Notes: generated from the letters alone by a model not told the origin. 64,000 nucleotides of DNA from CAZGRP01 sp964527995 (GCA_964527995.1 CAZGRP010000010.1:26998-90997); one strand, 5' to 3'; positions 36,591-45,276 are shown, numbered from the stretch's first letter. Made by a program: numbers and translations.

Positions 36591-39500
36591 CTAATAGACG
36601 TCCAGTACCTCTTGCTCCTGAATGATCGCCAGCTTGAGTACCTTTTTGAACTTGCCACCCGAGGGCAACTCCATCTCGACCTCGGCAAGGTACATGCCGC
36701 TGGCCACCGGCGTCCCGGTGTGGTTCAGCAGGTCCCATTTCATGAACTGCGAGGGATCGTCCTTGGTCAGCGTGCGCACCAGCTGGCCGCCCAGATTGAA
36801 GATGCGAATGGTGACCTTCGGCGGCAGGTTGTTGAAGGTGACGAACCTGGAAAGCCGGTTGGTCTCGGCCGGGTTGAAAGCGTAGTACGGGTTCGGGAAC
36901 ACGCCGACGTGCTCAGCGCTGAACATCTCCTGCTGCAGGCCCGTTTCAGGTGCTGGCGTGGTAAACTCAAACACGTCGTTCACAGTGTTGATGAAGTTCG
37001 GCACAAGCGTCAGGGTGACATTCTTGCCGTACGGTTCGCGCGAACCGCGCTGCCTCAACCACAGGACCCAAAGCCCTGGCTTGCCCGCGCCGAAGTCACC
37101 GGTCCAGCCGGTGCCGCCCTGGGCGGGCGAGGCATGCAGGGTGCCGGTCGGATCGTAATCGGTAGCGGCGATCCAGACATAGTTGTAGCGCAAGTCGCCG
37201 CCATTGGGAAGGTTGGGATCATCGACTTTGCTGTGCAGATCCCACTGGTGGTTCCCGTCGCGGTCGCGCACGACCACGTTGAGCTGGCGCGGATTCGACG
37301 GATCCTGGACGTCCCAGGCCGTGAAAGGTACGTCGAAGAAGCCTTCGTAGGTGTTGTCATCCCAGCTCTGATACATGAAGGCCTTCTGGGTGCCCTCCGC
37401 AGGCATCGTATAAGGCTCCCCAATATCGTAGGTGCCGTTGCCGTTGAGATCGGTGAAGCCCGTCTTGGCAACGAAGCGGATCTCGACGGTCTTGAAATTG
37501 GCCGGATCGACCGAGCTGCCGGTGAAATTCGGCGCCAGGTAGACGCCTCCGAACAGCAGCTCGCCGTCGAAGCCGCCCGTGAACCAGCGATCCGAGTTCG
37601 GGTCCGCACTCCACGACTTGCCAGCAAGGGGCGGCCCCTCGACCTTCAAGAAGAGCCCATCGACGATGGTATAGTCATCATCGCCGCTCTGGTTTTTCTG
37701 ATTGGCAAGCAGTACCTGCCCCGTGGACTTATTCTCCACTTTCCAGGTGGTCTCGCCGCCTGTGGTGTCGAAACGCACCTGATAGGTCGCGCCTGGACTA
37801 GCGGTCGGATCGATGACGATCGGGCGCACAGCGCCGTCGCTCGTGCCGCTCACATGCTCGACGGGGAGGGTGTCACCGTAGGCCGACTTGTAGAGAGCGC
37901 CGAACGGCACTTTCGGCCTCACCGTGATGATGGTTGGACTCGATTCCAGCGATGCGGGCAGGAAGCCGGGCACGGTGGCATGGCTGTAGGCGGTGACCGC
38001 CAGGTAGTATTCCTGCCCGTTGTAGATCTTATCGATGTCCAGAACGTAGTCGCGATTAAAACGGAAGAACCGCTTGATGCCGCTGTTAGAGCCGAACTGC
38101 ACCGGTTGCTGGAGGATCTGACCGGACTTCGTATCGAACCGCTCATCCAGGATCACCGCCGGGTCGGTCACCAGGTCATAGGTGACGATCCGCTTGGCAT
38201 CCTTCAGAGAGGCGGTTCGACTCGGAAACTGGTAGACGTTGTATCCCTCGAAGGCATACCCGCCGGGCTCCCTGACGCGCGTCTCTGTGTCTTGGATCCG
38301 ATCCACGTCGCTGCCCCACTCGAGGACCACTTCACCGTCCAATTCCGTCACGACCACATGAGGCGGAGACGGTGGCTTCGGAACCTGGAACAGAGCGTCG
38401 TAGGTGTTCTGCGCAAAGCGGTCGTTGAACTTCATCACGGCGACGCTGGAAAGGCGGTCCGCACCCAGGCCGGCGACGAGCGCAACCACGACCTCCTGAG
38501 TGTCTCCAGGTGCCAGAGTGAAAGGACCGGTACTCACGTTGAGGCGGCGGTCGCCCGGCGCAAACGAGTACGGCTGGCCCTGGCCGTCGATGAAGCCCGT
38601 TTGGGTGACCGGATCACCGGAAAGTGGGAACGGTCCCGGGGTCATCCCAGGCGGGAAGGGGTAAAACGTCAAGGGACCGTCGACTGGGGCGTAGCCGCGC
38701 AGCATCTTATACCACCGCAAAGTCCCGCGGGTGTAGTCACGTGGCGGGTCGGAGATGGCACTGCCGGCTGAGAAGTAGGAGAAGGAACTCATGCCCAGGT
38801 TCTTGTATCCATGCCGCCTCTTGAGATCGAAGACTGCTGAATCACCTGGCGACGGCACGATCGGGCCCTGCAGAAAGTCGTATCCTCCCGAGGGCGGCGG
38901 CAGATTGAACTTGCGATAGTCCGAGTCCACCGCATTGCCGTTGTAGACAAAGCCGATGCTCAACGTCGTGTCGCAGCCGACCAGGTCATCGGCAAAGGAG
39001 CCGAGGTCCGGGTCGGCCCACTGGGCCACATACATGCTGTCGATCCAAAACGAGCCCTTGGTGCCCGTGCCATCGATGTCGACACCGCCCTTGTTGATGA
39101 TCCTGATCCGGCGGAAGAAGATGTTGCCCAAGGGGTCGGTGCGCTTGTAGCCCCACTCGGTCACCTGCACCTCCAGACCGAGAGGCTCGGAGCCCTGTAG
39201 GGTGATCGTCTGGTTGCGGTCGAGATCGTTGTAGACGGTCCACACAACCTGATCTGCCGGCGAATTGGGATCGGCACCGGCGACACCAGGCTCATCATAT
39301 CCCCCGGCAATCAGGCTGTCGGCGGTGAAGTTTGCGCTGAAAGGCGGCGGTGGATCGTAGACGCCGTTTCCATTGCGGTCGATAAAAGGAGCCCCGTAAT
39401 CCACCGGCCACTCCTGCCAGTCCTTGGCGTACTGGTCGAAGATCTTCTGCATGTCCGATTCAGTCACCTGGGCCGCCGGCTTCTCAAAGGACTCCGCCGC

Positions 39501-40010
39501 ATCTCGCTTCAGCTCCGTTTCGGACATGGTATAGTAGTCGCGCCGAATCCGATAAATGCGGGCGTCCGGGTCACCCGGGTTCGCTGCCACGGCGTTGGCA
39601 CCTTCGCCGATGATGCGGCCCTCGCGGCACCCGGTGATGTAGTTGGCACCGCCAACGCGGATAAGCTGGCCGAAGGGCGCGGATTGAGTCTTTGCCTGAT
39701 CGACGTAGGCTTTACCTCCCCACATGACGCCGTCCTGGTAGATCAAGAACGCCGTACCGCGCGGGTAGAAGGTGCCGTTGTCACCGGTGGGCGAGTGGTT
39801 CGACTGGCCGTCAGAGCGCAACCAGGTCCACAGATTGTTGATGTTGAGGATCTGGTAGCGCGGCGAGCCGTTGGTCTTGTAGAGTGAGCCGCCCCAGTTA
39901 CGCTTCGACTTGTCCGGGTTCACCCTCGCAAAGGAGGCCGGCGCCGCCAGCATGCCGAGGAGAACGGCCGCGACAAAGGGTGATAGAAAAGCGACGATCT
40001 TTTTGCTCAT
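36591..40010 (-). CDS. large secreted protein with T9SS-style sorting domain, operon B
   Basis: 1139 aa. Signal peptide ends in ASFA; the N-terminal half has EPLGLEVQVTEWGYKR, RIRIINKGG and the phrase GPFTLAPGDTQEVVVALVAG, all shared with the operon A protein. A fibronectin-type segment (PSPPHVVVTELDGEVVLEWG) lies mid-protein. The C-terminus is a sorting domain (VFPNPYYAFNPAETNR ... GTPVASGMYLAEVE) ending EVLDVY, like the LDVL end of the operon A copy. It lies 91 bp after the receptor gene, with a perfect hairpin between. Function unknown; it is the probable cargo of the PorV-like protein. Confidence 0.88.
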   Translation of the reverse strand: MSKKIVAFLSPFVAAVLLGMLAAPASFARVNPDKSKRNWGGSLYKTNGSPRYQILNINNLWTWLRSDGQSNHSPTGDNGTFYPRGTAFLIYQDGVMWGGKAYVDQAKTQSAPFGQLIRVGGANYITGCREGRIIGEGANAVAANPGDPDARIYRIRRDYYTMSETELKRDAAESFEKPAAQVTESDMQKIFDQYAKDWQEWPVDYGAPFIDRNGNGVYDPPPPFSANFTADSLIAGGYDEPGVAGADPNSPADQVVWTVYNDLDRNQTITLQGSEPLGLEVQVTEWGYKRTDPLGNIFFRRIRIINKGGVDIDGTGTKGSFWIDSMYVAQWADPDLGSFADDLVGCDTTLSIGFVYNGNAVDSDYRKFNLPPPSGGYDFLQGPIVPSPGDSAVFDLKRRHGYKNLGMSSFSYFSAGSAISDPPRDYTRGTLRWYKMLRGYAPVDGPLTFYPFPPGMTPGPFPLSGDPVTQTGFIDGQGQPYSFAPGDRRLNVSTGPFTLAPGDTQEVVVALVAGLGADRLSSVAVMKFNDRFAQNTYDALFQVPKPPSPPHVVVTELDGEVVLEWGSDVDRIQDTETRVREPGGYAFEGYNVYQFPSRTASLKDAKRIVTYDLVTDPAVILDERFDTKSGQILQQPVQFGSNSGIKRFFRFNRDYVLDIDKIYNGQEYYLAVTAYSHATVPGFLPASLESSPTIITVRPKVPFGALYKSAYGDTLPVEHVSGTSDGAVRPIVIDPTASPGATYQVRFDTTGGETTWKVENKSTGQVLLANQKNQSGDDDYTIVDGLFLKVEGPPLAGKSWSADPNSDRWFTGGFDGELLFGGVYLAPNFTGSSVDPANFKTVEIRFVAKTGFTDLNGNGTYDIGEPYTMPAEGTQKAFMYQSWDDNTYEGFFDVPFTAWDVQDPSNPRQLNVVVRDRDGNHQWDLHSKVDDPNLPNGGDLRYNYVWIAATDYDPTGTLHASPAQGGTGWTGDFGAGKPGLWVLWLRQRGSREPYGKNVTLTLVPNFINTVNDVFEFTTPAPETGLQQEMFSAEHVGVFPNPYYAFNPAETNRLSRFVTFNNLPPKVTIRIFNLGGQLVRTLTKDDPSQFMKWDLLNHTGTPVASGMYLAEVEMELPSGGKFKKVLKLAIIQEQEVLDVY

Positions 40011-40054
40011 GATTCCTCACTCCTCGTCTTTATCAGATCGCATCTAGCTGGGAA

Positions 40055-40086
40055 CCTGACCGTCACCTGAGGAGGTGACGGTCAGG
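40055..40086 (-). other. perfect 14-bp hairpin between receptor and secreted-protein genes, operon B
   Basis: CCTGACCGTCACCT and AGGTGACGGTCAGG pair perfectly around a 4-nt loop. There is no T-run on the transcribed side. It occupies most of the 91-bp junction and matches the hairpin position in operon A (24565-24600). Confidence 0.85.
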
Positions 40087-40101
40087 ACAGAGGACAGGAC
40101 G

Positions 40102-43100
40102 TTAGAATTCGAACCGGACGCCGAAGCGAATTTGCCGCGGCCGGCCATAGATGTCGTTTCCAGTTGCCCACATGTACCCCCAGCGGTTCAGCGTGTTGAT
40201 CGCCCGATAGAATTCCACGTAGTTCGGGATGTTGAAGAACGGCGCCGCCAGCGGGCTCCTCAACCATCCGTCGTCCTCGGCGGTACCGGTCTGCGGGTAG
40301 ACGTTGATCACCTGCTTGCTGTTGATCAGATTCAGGATATTGACATAGAAGTCCATGTTGAAGCCGCCCACGTAGATCATCTTATCCAGGTTGACGTCTA
40401 CATTGAAATTCCAGGGCGTTGCAGAGGAGTTCAGAGGCTCGACCGGGTTGCGGCCGCGGACGTCGGCCAGCGCCCGCACGCCGACGTTCCACACCGTTGC
40501 CTGACCCAGGTTATGCGGCTCGCGAATCCGGGTGTAGCTGTGGCCGCTGTTGAACGTCAGCAACAGGTTGATGCCGCTGCCCTGTAGAATCTTGCCACCG
40601 TCTCCCTTGGCGAAACGGTAGTCCAGCAAGACCGAACCTCGGTGCGGCTGGTTGTAGTCGAGTTTGTAGATGAAGGTCGGATACCGGGCGATGGTGGCAT
40701 CGCTGACCACCACGCGAGACGACCTGGAATCCGACCCGGTGCCGCGGGTGTCGGAGAGCGTGTAGTTGACCTTGGCCGCCAAACGCTTGGTGCGGCGCAG
40801 CTCCAGGGTCAGCTCGACGCCCTTCACCGTACCGAAATCGTTGTTGATCAGCGACGAGAACAGAACAGAGCCCTCGGGAAGATCTTCTTGCCCGGTGGCG
40901 TATACCCGATCCATCCGCAGCTGATCGCGCAGGTCCTTGTAGAAGCCGCTGATAGTGAAGGCAAAGTTGTCGGTCAGCGACTGGCGAATACCCATCTCGT
41001 ACTGGGTGGTGCGCTCCGGCTTGGCCGTGAAGCCGGCAAGCTGACCGAAGAAGCCGTAGGGCCGGCGCGTCACCGGACTGACCGTGCTGCTGAGTACGCG
41101 AAGGCCCGTGTAAACCTGATTCAGTGAAGGCATTTGCACGTACTTGCCATACAGCGCGTAAAACACGGTGCGATCGGTCACCGGGAAGGAGAAGGTCACG
41201 CGCGGCAGCACGTAATCGTAAGGCTTGGTCTCGACCAGCGCATCTTCCTTGATGTAGTCGAGCTTTTCATCGAAAGCCGGCTTCTCCAGGTCGGCCGGTC
41301 TCGGCGCATTCAGATCAATCCGCTCATAGCGCAGGCCGAGATTCACGATCAGATCGCGGTACTCCAGCTTGTTCTGAATGTAGGCAGCGGCGTAGATCGG
41401 GTGGCGCGGTCCGTTCGGGCCCGAGTTCAACTTCTTGCCATCCACATCGTAGCCATAGTAGGTGATAGAGCCCGCCTTGCTGACGCGAATCCGGCGCTCG
41501 TAATCACTCTCAAAGGTCTGTGGTGTGTTTCCTTCCGGACCGAACTCGAATTCCAGAGCGCGCCGGATGTTGCCGACGTTGTAGTAGCGCATGCTCCAGC
41601 GGTCGATACGGCCTCCCGCCTTCAGCTCCCAGCGCTTGGTCAACTGCGTCGTGAAATCGAGAGCCAGACCGATGTTCGACTGGTTGTTTTTGTTGTAGCT
41701 GTTGACCGGTGTTCCAGGGGCTTCAAACTCGAAGTCGTCGATCGTACTGAAGCGCGGCGGGCCCAGAAACCTCCGCTGCCAGCCCGTATACCCGAGCTCG
41801 GCGTTGCGGGTGCTGTCCACATAGGCACGCCAGTCGTCTCCGAACTCTGGATCGATCGTCTTGCTGGAGCGGCTCGAGTATGAAAGTGTCACTTCGTAGA
41901 AGGTGTTCGGGTTCAGAAGGTGGGTGGCACGCAGACTCAGCAGTCCGGTCTTGGCCGTCTGAATCGGCCTGCGGCCCAGGTTGTAGTAGTTGAACAGCGA
42001 CGAGAAGAAGTTACCGCCCTGGGTTGGGAGCTTCAGGTGCCGGAAGCTCCCGGTCAGCCGGAACTTCAAGGCGCTGGAGAGGCCATAGACCAGGGTTCCC
42101 TGCGCCGAATTGTCACGCCGCCAGTTCAAAGGCAGATGATTTCTCACATACTCAACCACACCGCCGTTGGGCAGGAGCTCACCCACCTGCCTGCCCTCGA
42201 AACCGTCATCGGTCAGGCCTTCAAAATGAAAAGGTTCGATGAAGCTCGGATTGCGATCCCGCATGTAGTTGTGCTGGCCGGCAATAAAGAATCGAAGCCT
42301 GGGGGCCAACGGGCCGCTCAGGGTGATGACGGCGTTGCGGTAGCCAAAGGAAGAGGTCCCAAGGAACTGCTCGCCAGAGTGGACAAAATCGTCGGTGCGG
42401 TAATCCACGGTCGCCTTGAATCTGGGGCCACCAGTGCGAACGGTCGTGCGCACGACGCCGGAATTGGCACCACCGTACTCAGCGGTGTAGCCACCCGACT
42501 GCATCTGGATCTCCTCGATGGCCTCCTGGATGACAGTGACGTTTTCTGAGTTGAAGAACGGGTTGGTGGCAGTAGCATTGTCTACGAAGTAGGCCACTTC
42601 ACCGGCACGGCCGCCGCGAATGTGGAGAAGGCCGTCCTGTTGCACGGTCCCGGCGTTCAGTGCGATGAGGTTCTGCAAGCCGCGGATCGGAATGTTCTGG
42701 ATGTCCTCCTGCGTGGTCATACGAATCGTGTTCGTGGTGTTCCTCTGGATCAGCGGTCTCTCCGCCACAACCTCGACCGCGCCGAGCTCCAGAGCCGTAG
42801 GCGCAAGCTGGAAGTCCTGCGTTGTCGTCAGGTTCGAGCTGATGCGGATGTTGGACAACGCCACGCTCTGATAACCAATATACGAGACCTCGACAGTATA
42901 GACTCCGGGTGGAACGCCCAACACGACATAGTCCCCGCTCAGGTCGGTGGAGGCGCCCAGGCTGGTCCCCTTGATCACAACGTTCGCGCCGATCAGAGGA
43001 TCGCCGGTCTCTTTGTCTGTTACCTTGCCGCGTAACTTACCCTCTTGGGCGAGGGCCAGTGTTGGCAAGAGAAACAGCAAACTGATTACCAAGATGGCTT

Positions 43101-43110
43101 TGCGGAACAT
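40102..43110 (-). CDS. TonB-dependent receptor-like outer membrane protein, operon B lead gene
   Basis: About 1002 aa from ATG 43110 with GAGGAGGCGAG upstream. Signal peptide MFRKAILVISLLFLLPTLALA, carboxypeptidase-regulatory domain (TGDPLIGANVVIKGTSLG, about 25-110), plug with EVVAERPLIQRNTTNTIRM, HIRGGRAGEVAYFVDN and GGYTAEYGGANSGVVRT, then a barrel of about 750 residues ending RQIRFGVRFEF. It shares these signatures and length with the lead receptor of operon A. Sigma-54-type promoter at 43515-43530. The ligand is unknown. Confidence 0.92.
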   Translation of the reverse strand: MFRKAILVISLLFLLPTLALAQEGKLRGKVTDKETGDPLIGANVVIKGTSLGASTDLSGDYVVLGVPPGVYTVEVSYIGYQSVALSNIRISSNLTTTQDFQLAPTALELGAVEVVAERPLIQRNTTNTIRMTTQEDIQNIPIRGLQNLIALNAGTVQQDGLLHIRGGRAGEVAYFVDNATATNPFFNSENVTVIQEAIEEIQMQSGGYTAEYGGANSGVVRTTVRTGGPRFKATVDYRTDDFVHSGEQFLGTSSFGYRNAVITLSGPLAPRLRFFIAGQHNYMRDRNPSFIEPFHFEGLTDDGFEGRQVGELLPNGGVVEYVRNHLPLNWRRDNSAQGTLVYGLSSALKFRLTGSFRHLKLPTQGGNFFSSLFNYYNLGRRPIQTAKTGLLSLRATHLLNPNTFYEVTLSYSSRSSKTIDPEFGDDWRAYVDSTRNAELGYTGWQRRFLGPPRFSTIDDFEFEAPGTPVNSYNKNNQSNIGLALDFTTQLTKRWELKAGGRIDRWSMRYYNVGNIRRALEFEFGPEGNTPQTFESDYERRIRVSKAGSITYYGYDVDGKKLNSGPNGPRHPIYAAAYIQNKLEYRDLIVNLGLRYERIDLNAPRPADLEKPAFDEKLDYIKEDALVETKPYDYVLPRVTFSFPVTDRTVFYALYGKYVQMPSLNQVYTGLRVLSSTVSPVTRRPYGFFGQLAGFTAKPERTTQYEMGIRQSLTDNFAFTISGFYKDLRDQLRMDRVYATGQEDLPEGSVLFSSLINNDFGTVKGVELTLELRRTKRLAAKVNYTLSDTRGTGSDSRSSRVVVSDATIARYPTFIYKLDYNQPHRGSVLLDYRFAKGDGGKILQGSGINLLLTFNSGHSYTRIREPHNLGQATVWNVGVRALADVRGRNPVEPLNSSATPWNFNVDVNLDKMIYVGGFNMDFYVNILNLINSKQVINVYPQTGTAEDDGWLRSPLAAPFFNIPNYVEFYRAINTLNRWGYMWATGNDIYGRPRQIRFGVRFEF

Positions 43111-43366
43111 GTCTCGCCTCCTCGGAAGTGATGGGTGAACGGTTATGGGTATGATACAACCCGCCTTCTTGAGGACTGCGAACAGACGAAAAACCAGCAC
43201 GCCGCGTGATTCCGGGGACAACAAAAGTGCGAGGGGGGGTCTCCTGACGCTTCTACGTCTCGAGGCAGGATTAAACACACCACACCCTCCCGCGGTGGCT
43301 CTTCCGCCCCCTGAGAGGGTCTCGCATTGGCATTGGCGGCGCTGCTTTTGACAGCCTATTTTTGAG

Positions 43367-43391
43367 GTCGTCGAGAGTGGCTCTCGACAAC
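43367..43391 (-). other. leader hairpin of operon B
   Basis: GTTGTCGAGAG and CTCTCGACGAC pair over 11 positions (one G-U) around a CCA loop, inside the predicted untranslated leader, about 255 nt before the receptor ATG. No T-run follows, so it is not a terminator. Confidence 0.6.
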
Positions 43392-43514
43392 GGACCTACT
43401 GCTCGGAGTCTATGTCCGTGCTACGATGCGTTCTGTCTCGGAGAGATTACGTCGCGAATGGCCTTGCAAATGCAGGTTACATTCAGGTCGTTAATTTATT
43501 GACACAACCGCGTA

Positions 43515-43530
43515 GGCAACATCCATGCCA
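43515..43530 (-). promoter_or_regulatory. sigma-54-type promoter of operon B
   Basis: Minus strand TGGCATGGATGTTGCC: GG and GC are exactly 10 nt apart, TGGCA and TTGC match consensus. Predicted start is near 43504. Confidence 0.65.
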
Positions 43531-43593
43531 TGCCACATATTGTTCCTATTCTCGGGACAGGTACAAAATATAGTGTCCAACGCCGTCCTGGTC

Positions 43594-43609
43594 GTGCAAA
43601 AACTTGCAC
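43594..43609. promoter_or_regulatory. probable activator-binding palindrome 1, operon B
   Basis: GTGCAAAAACTTGCAC, a perfect 6-4-6 inverted repeat centred about 85 bp upstream of the -12 element. Confidence 0.65.
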
Positions 43610-43687
43610 GTATGCAAACAAGCGATGCACAGTTAACTCTTTATGCTTGACCGGGCTGCTCGGGAAAGGCTACCAGTGGGTAGGGTT

Positions 43688-43703
43688 ATGCAATGATTTG
43701 CAC
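43688..43703. promoter_or_regulatory. probable activator-binding palindrome 2, operon B
   Basis: ATGCAATGATTTGCAC, the same repeat with one outer mismatch. Its centre is 94 bp from palindrome 1, close to nine helical turns, so both would face the same side of the DNA. Confidence 0.6.
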
Positions 43704-43805
43704 TGTTCAGCAGGGATTTCTGACGGCGGAGGGCTCAACTCCTGCCGGGGAAAGTTCATCTTCATCCCAGGGGTGGTGACGGAAGTCCACACAAGAGGTC
43801 AGAAG

Positions 43806-43821
43806 GTGCAGCTTCTTGCAT
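43806..43821. promoter_or_regulatory. possible third activator-binding palindrome, operon B
   Basis: GTGCAGCTTCTTGCAT fits the 6-4-6 pattern with two mismatches. A further lone half-site GTGCAA follows near 43836. Confidence 0.35.
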
Positions 43822-43914
43822 GGCCGCCACGGCTGCGTGCAAGAGTATCACCCGAAATCGAGAGCGGGAAAGCGGAAGCTTATGTGGTGGAACGATGAGG
43901 ATGAGACGTGGCTA

Positions 43915-45276
43915 CTACAAGCCGTACTTCTTGATCTTGTAACGCATGGTACGCAGACTGATGCCCAGACGTTTTGCTGCCTCCGACTTATTGCCGCGTG
44001 CGTCCTGGATGGCACGCTCGAGAATGATGCGCTCGGCATGGTCGATCTTTTCTTGCAGCGTCTGCCCCGCTTCAGCGAAGAACTCCATGCGCTCGCTTCG
44101 CCGGTGCCGGTGCGACATGCTCAGCGGCAGATGCTCGGGTCGGATTTCTTCGCCCTCGCCGAGCACGATGGCGTTCTGGATGGCGTTCTCGAGCTCGCGA
44201 ACGTTGCCCGGCCAGTCGTACTCAAGGCATATCTCGAGCGCTTCCTGCGAGATCGTCCGCAGAGGCACATCGTTCTCGCGGCTGTATTTGCGAATGAAAT
44301 GGTCGACCAGAATTGGGATGTCCTCTCGCCGCTCGCGCAACGGCGGGAGATAGATGGGTATGACGTTGAGGCGATAGTACAGGTCTTCACGGAATCGCCC
44401 TTCACTGAGGGCTCTTTCAAGGTCCCTGTTTGTGGCGGTGATGACGCGGACGTCCACTTTGATGGGTTCGGTGCCGCCCAGCCGGCTGATCTCGCGCTCC
44501 TGCAGCACCCGCAGCAGTTTGGTCTGCACGTTTTCACTGATGTCGCCGATCTCGTCGAGAAAAATGCTGCCACCCTGGGCCAGCTCGAAGCGACCTTTCT
44601 TTTGGCCGTTGGCACCGGTGAAGGCACCTCGCTCATAGCCGAACAGCTCGCTCTCCAGGAGGGTTTCCGGAAACGAGGCGCAACTGATCTCGATGAGAGG
44701 TTTGTTGGCACGGGGGCTGTTGTAGTGGATGGCGCGCGCCACCAGTTCTTTCCCAGTGCCGCTCTCACCGCGAATCAGCACCGTCGATGGACTCTTGGCG
44801 ACTTTGGCAATCGTTTCGAACACCTTGCGCATCGGCTCGCTCTGGCCGACGATGTTCTCGAAGCGATAGGATCTCCGTAGCTGGTCTTTCAGTTCACGGT
44901 TTTCGCGGCGGATATCCTGCTCGTCGATCGCTTTGCGGAGGGTGACGAAGAGTTCGTCCAGGTTCAGAGGCTTGGTGAGGTATTCGTAGATGCCCCGCTT
45001 CATCGCCTCCACCGCATCCTTGACAGAACTGTACGCGGTCATGACGATGGTCTTCATCTCCGGGGAAAGCTCGCGCGACCGCTCATAGATCTCCAGCCCA
45101 CTGATGTCGGGCATCTTGAAGTCTGTCAGAAGGATGTCGAAGCACTCCTTCTGAAGCATCCTGACCGCTTTCTCACCTGTCTCGACACCCACCACTTCGT
45201 ATCCTTCTTCGGCAAGGATTTCCATCAGCCCGGACAGCGTGTTGCGGTCGTCCTCGGCAATTAGAATCCTGGCCAT
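43915..45276 (-). CDS. sigma-54-dependent response regulator, AtoC/NtrC type
   Basis: 453 aa from ATG 45276 (GAGGAGAG upstream). Residues 1-120 are a receiver with the acidic pair in AEDD and the phospho-acceptor Asp in LLTDFKMPD. Residues 140-375 are the AAA+ domain with Walker A GESGTGKE, the sigma-54 contact loop GAFTGA, and Walker B IFLDEIGD. The last 45 residues are a Fis-type DNA-binding helix-turn-helix (GNKSEAAKRLGISLRTMRYKI). It would bind upstream palindromes and drive sigma-54 RNA polymerase. No histidine kinase is adjacent. It lies directly upstream of operon B on the same strand. Confidence 0.95.
   Translation of the reverse strand: MARILIAEDDRNTLSGLMEILAEEGYEVVGVETGEKAVRMLQKECFDILLTDFKMPDISGLEIYERSRELSPEMKTIVMTAYSSVKDAVEAMKRGIYEYLTKPLNLDELFVTLRKAIDEQDIRRENRELKDQLRRSYRFENIVGQSEPMRKVFETIAKVAKSPSTVLIRGESGTGKELVARAIHYNSPRANKPLIEISCASFPETLLESELFGYERGAFTGANGQKKGRFELAQGGSIFLDEIGDISENVQTKLLRVLQEREISRLGGTEPIKVDVRVITATNRDLERALSEGRFREDLYYRLNVIPIYLPPLRERREDIPILVDHFIRKYSRENDVPLRTISQEALEICLEYDWPGNVRELENAIQNAIVLGEGEEIRPEHLPLSMSHRHRRSERMEFFAEAGQTLQEKIDHAERIILERAIQDARGNKSEAAKRLGISLRTMRYKIKKYGL

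Larger units (their letters stand above)
43111..43914. promoter_or_regulatory. operon B control region
   Basis: 804 bp between the sigma-54 activator gene and operon B, with no convincing gene on either strand. It contains a leader hairpin (43367-43391), a sigma-54-type promoter (43515-43530) and three GTGCAA-N4-TTGCAC-type palindromes (43594, 43688, 43806). Predicted leader length is about 390 nt, unusually long. Confidence 0.65.

Noticed and set aside
36585..38771. 728-codon plus-strand frame inside the operon B secreted-protein gene
   Set aside because: It is antisense to a well-supported gene, has no family motifs and arises from codon bias in GC-rich DNA.
43594..43621. Palindromes as sigma-54 promoters themselves
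   Set aside because: TTGCA fits the -12 box, but the -24 GG is absent at the required spacing on either strand.
43530..43898. 122-codon plus-strand frame in the operon B control region
   Set aside because: It spans the palindromes and promoter, has no ribosome-binding site and no recognisable protein character.
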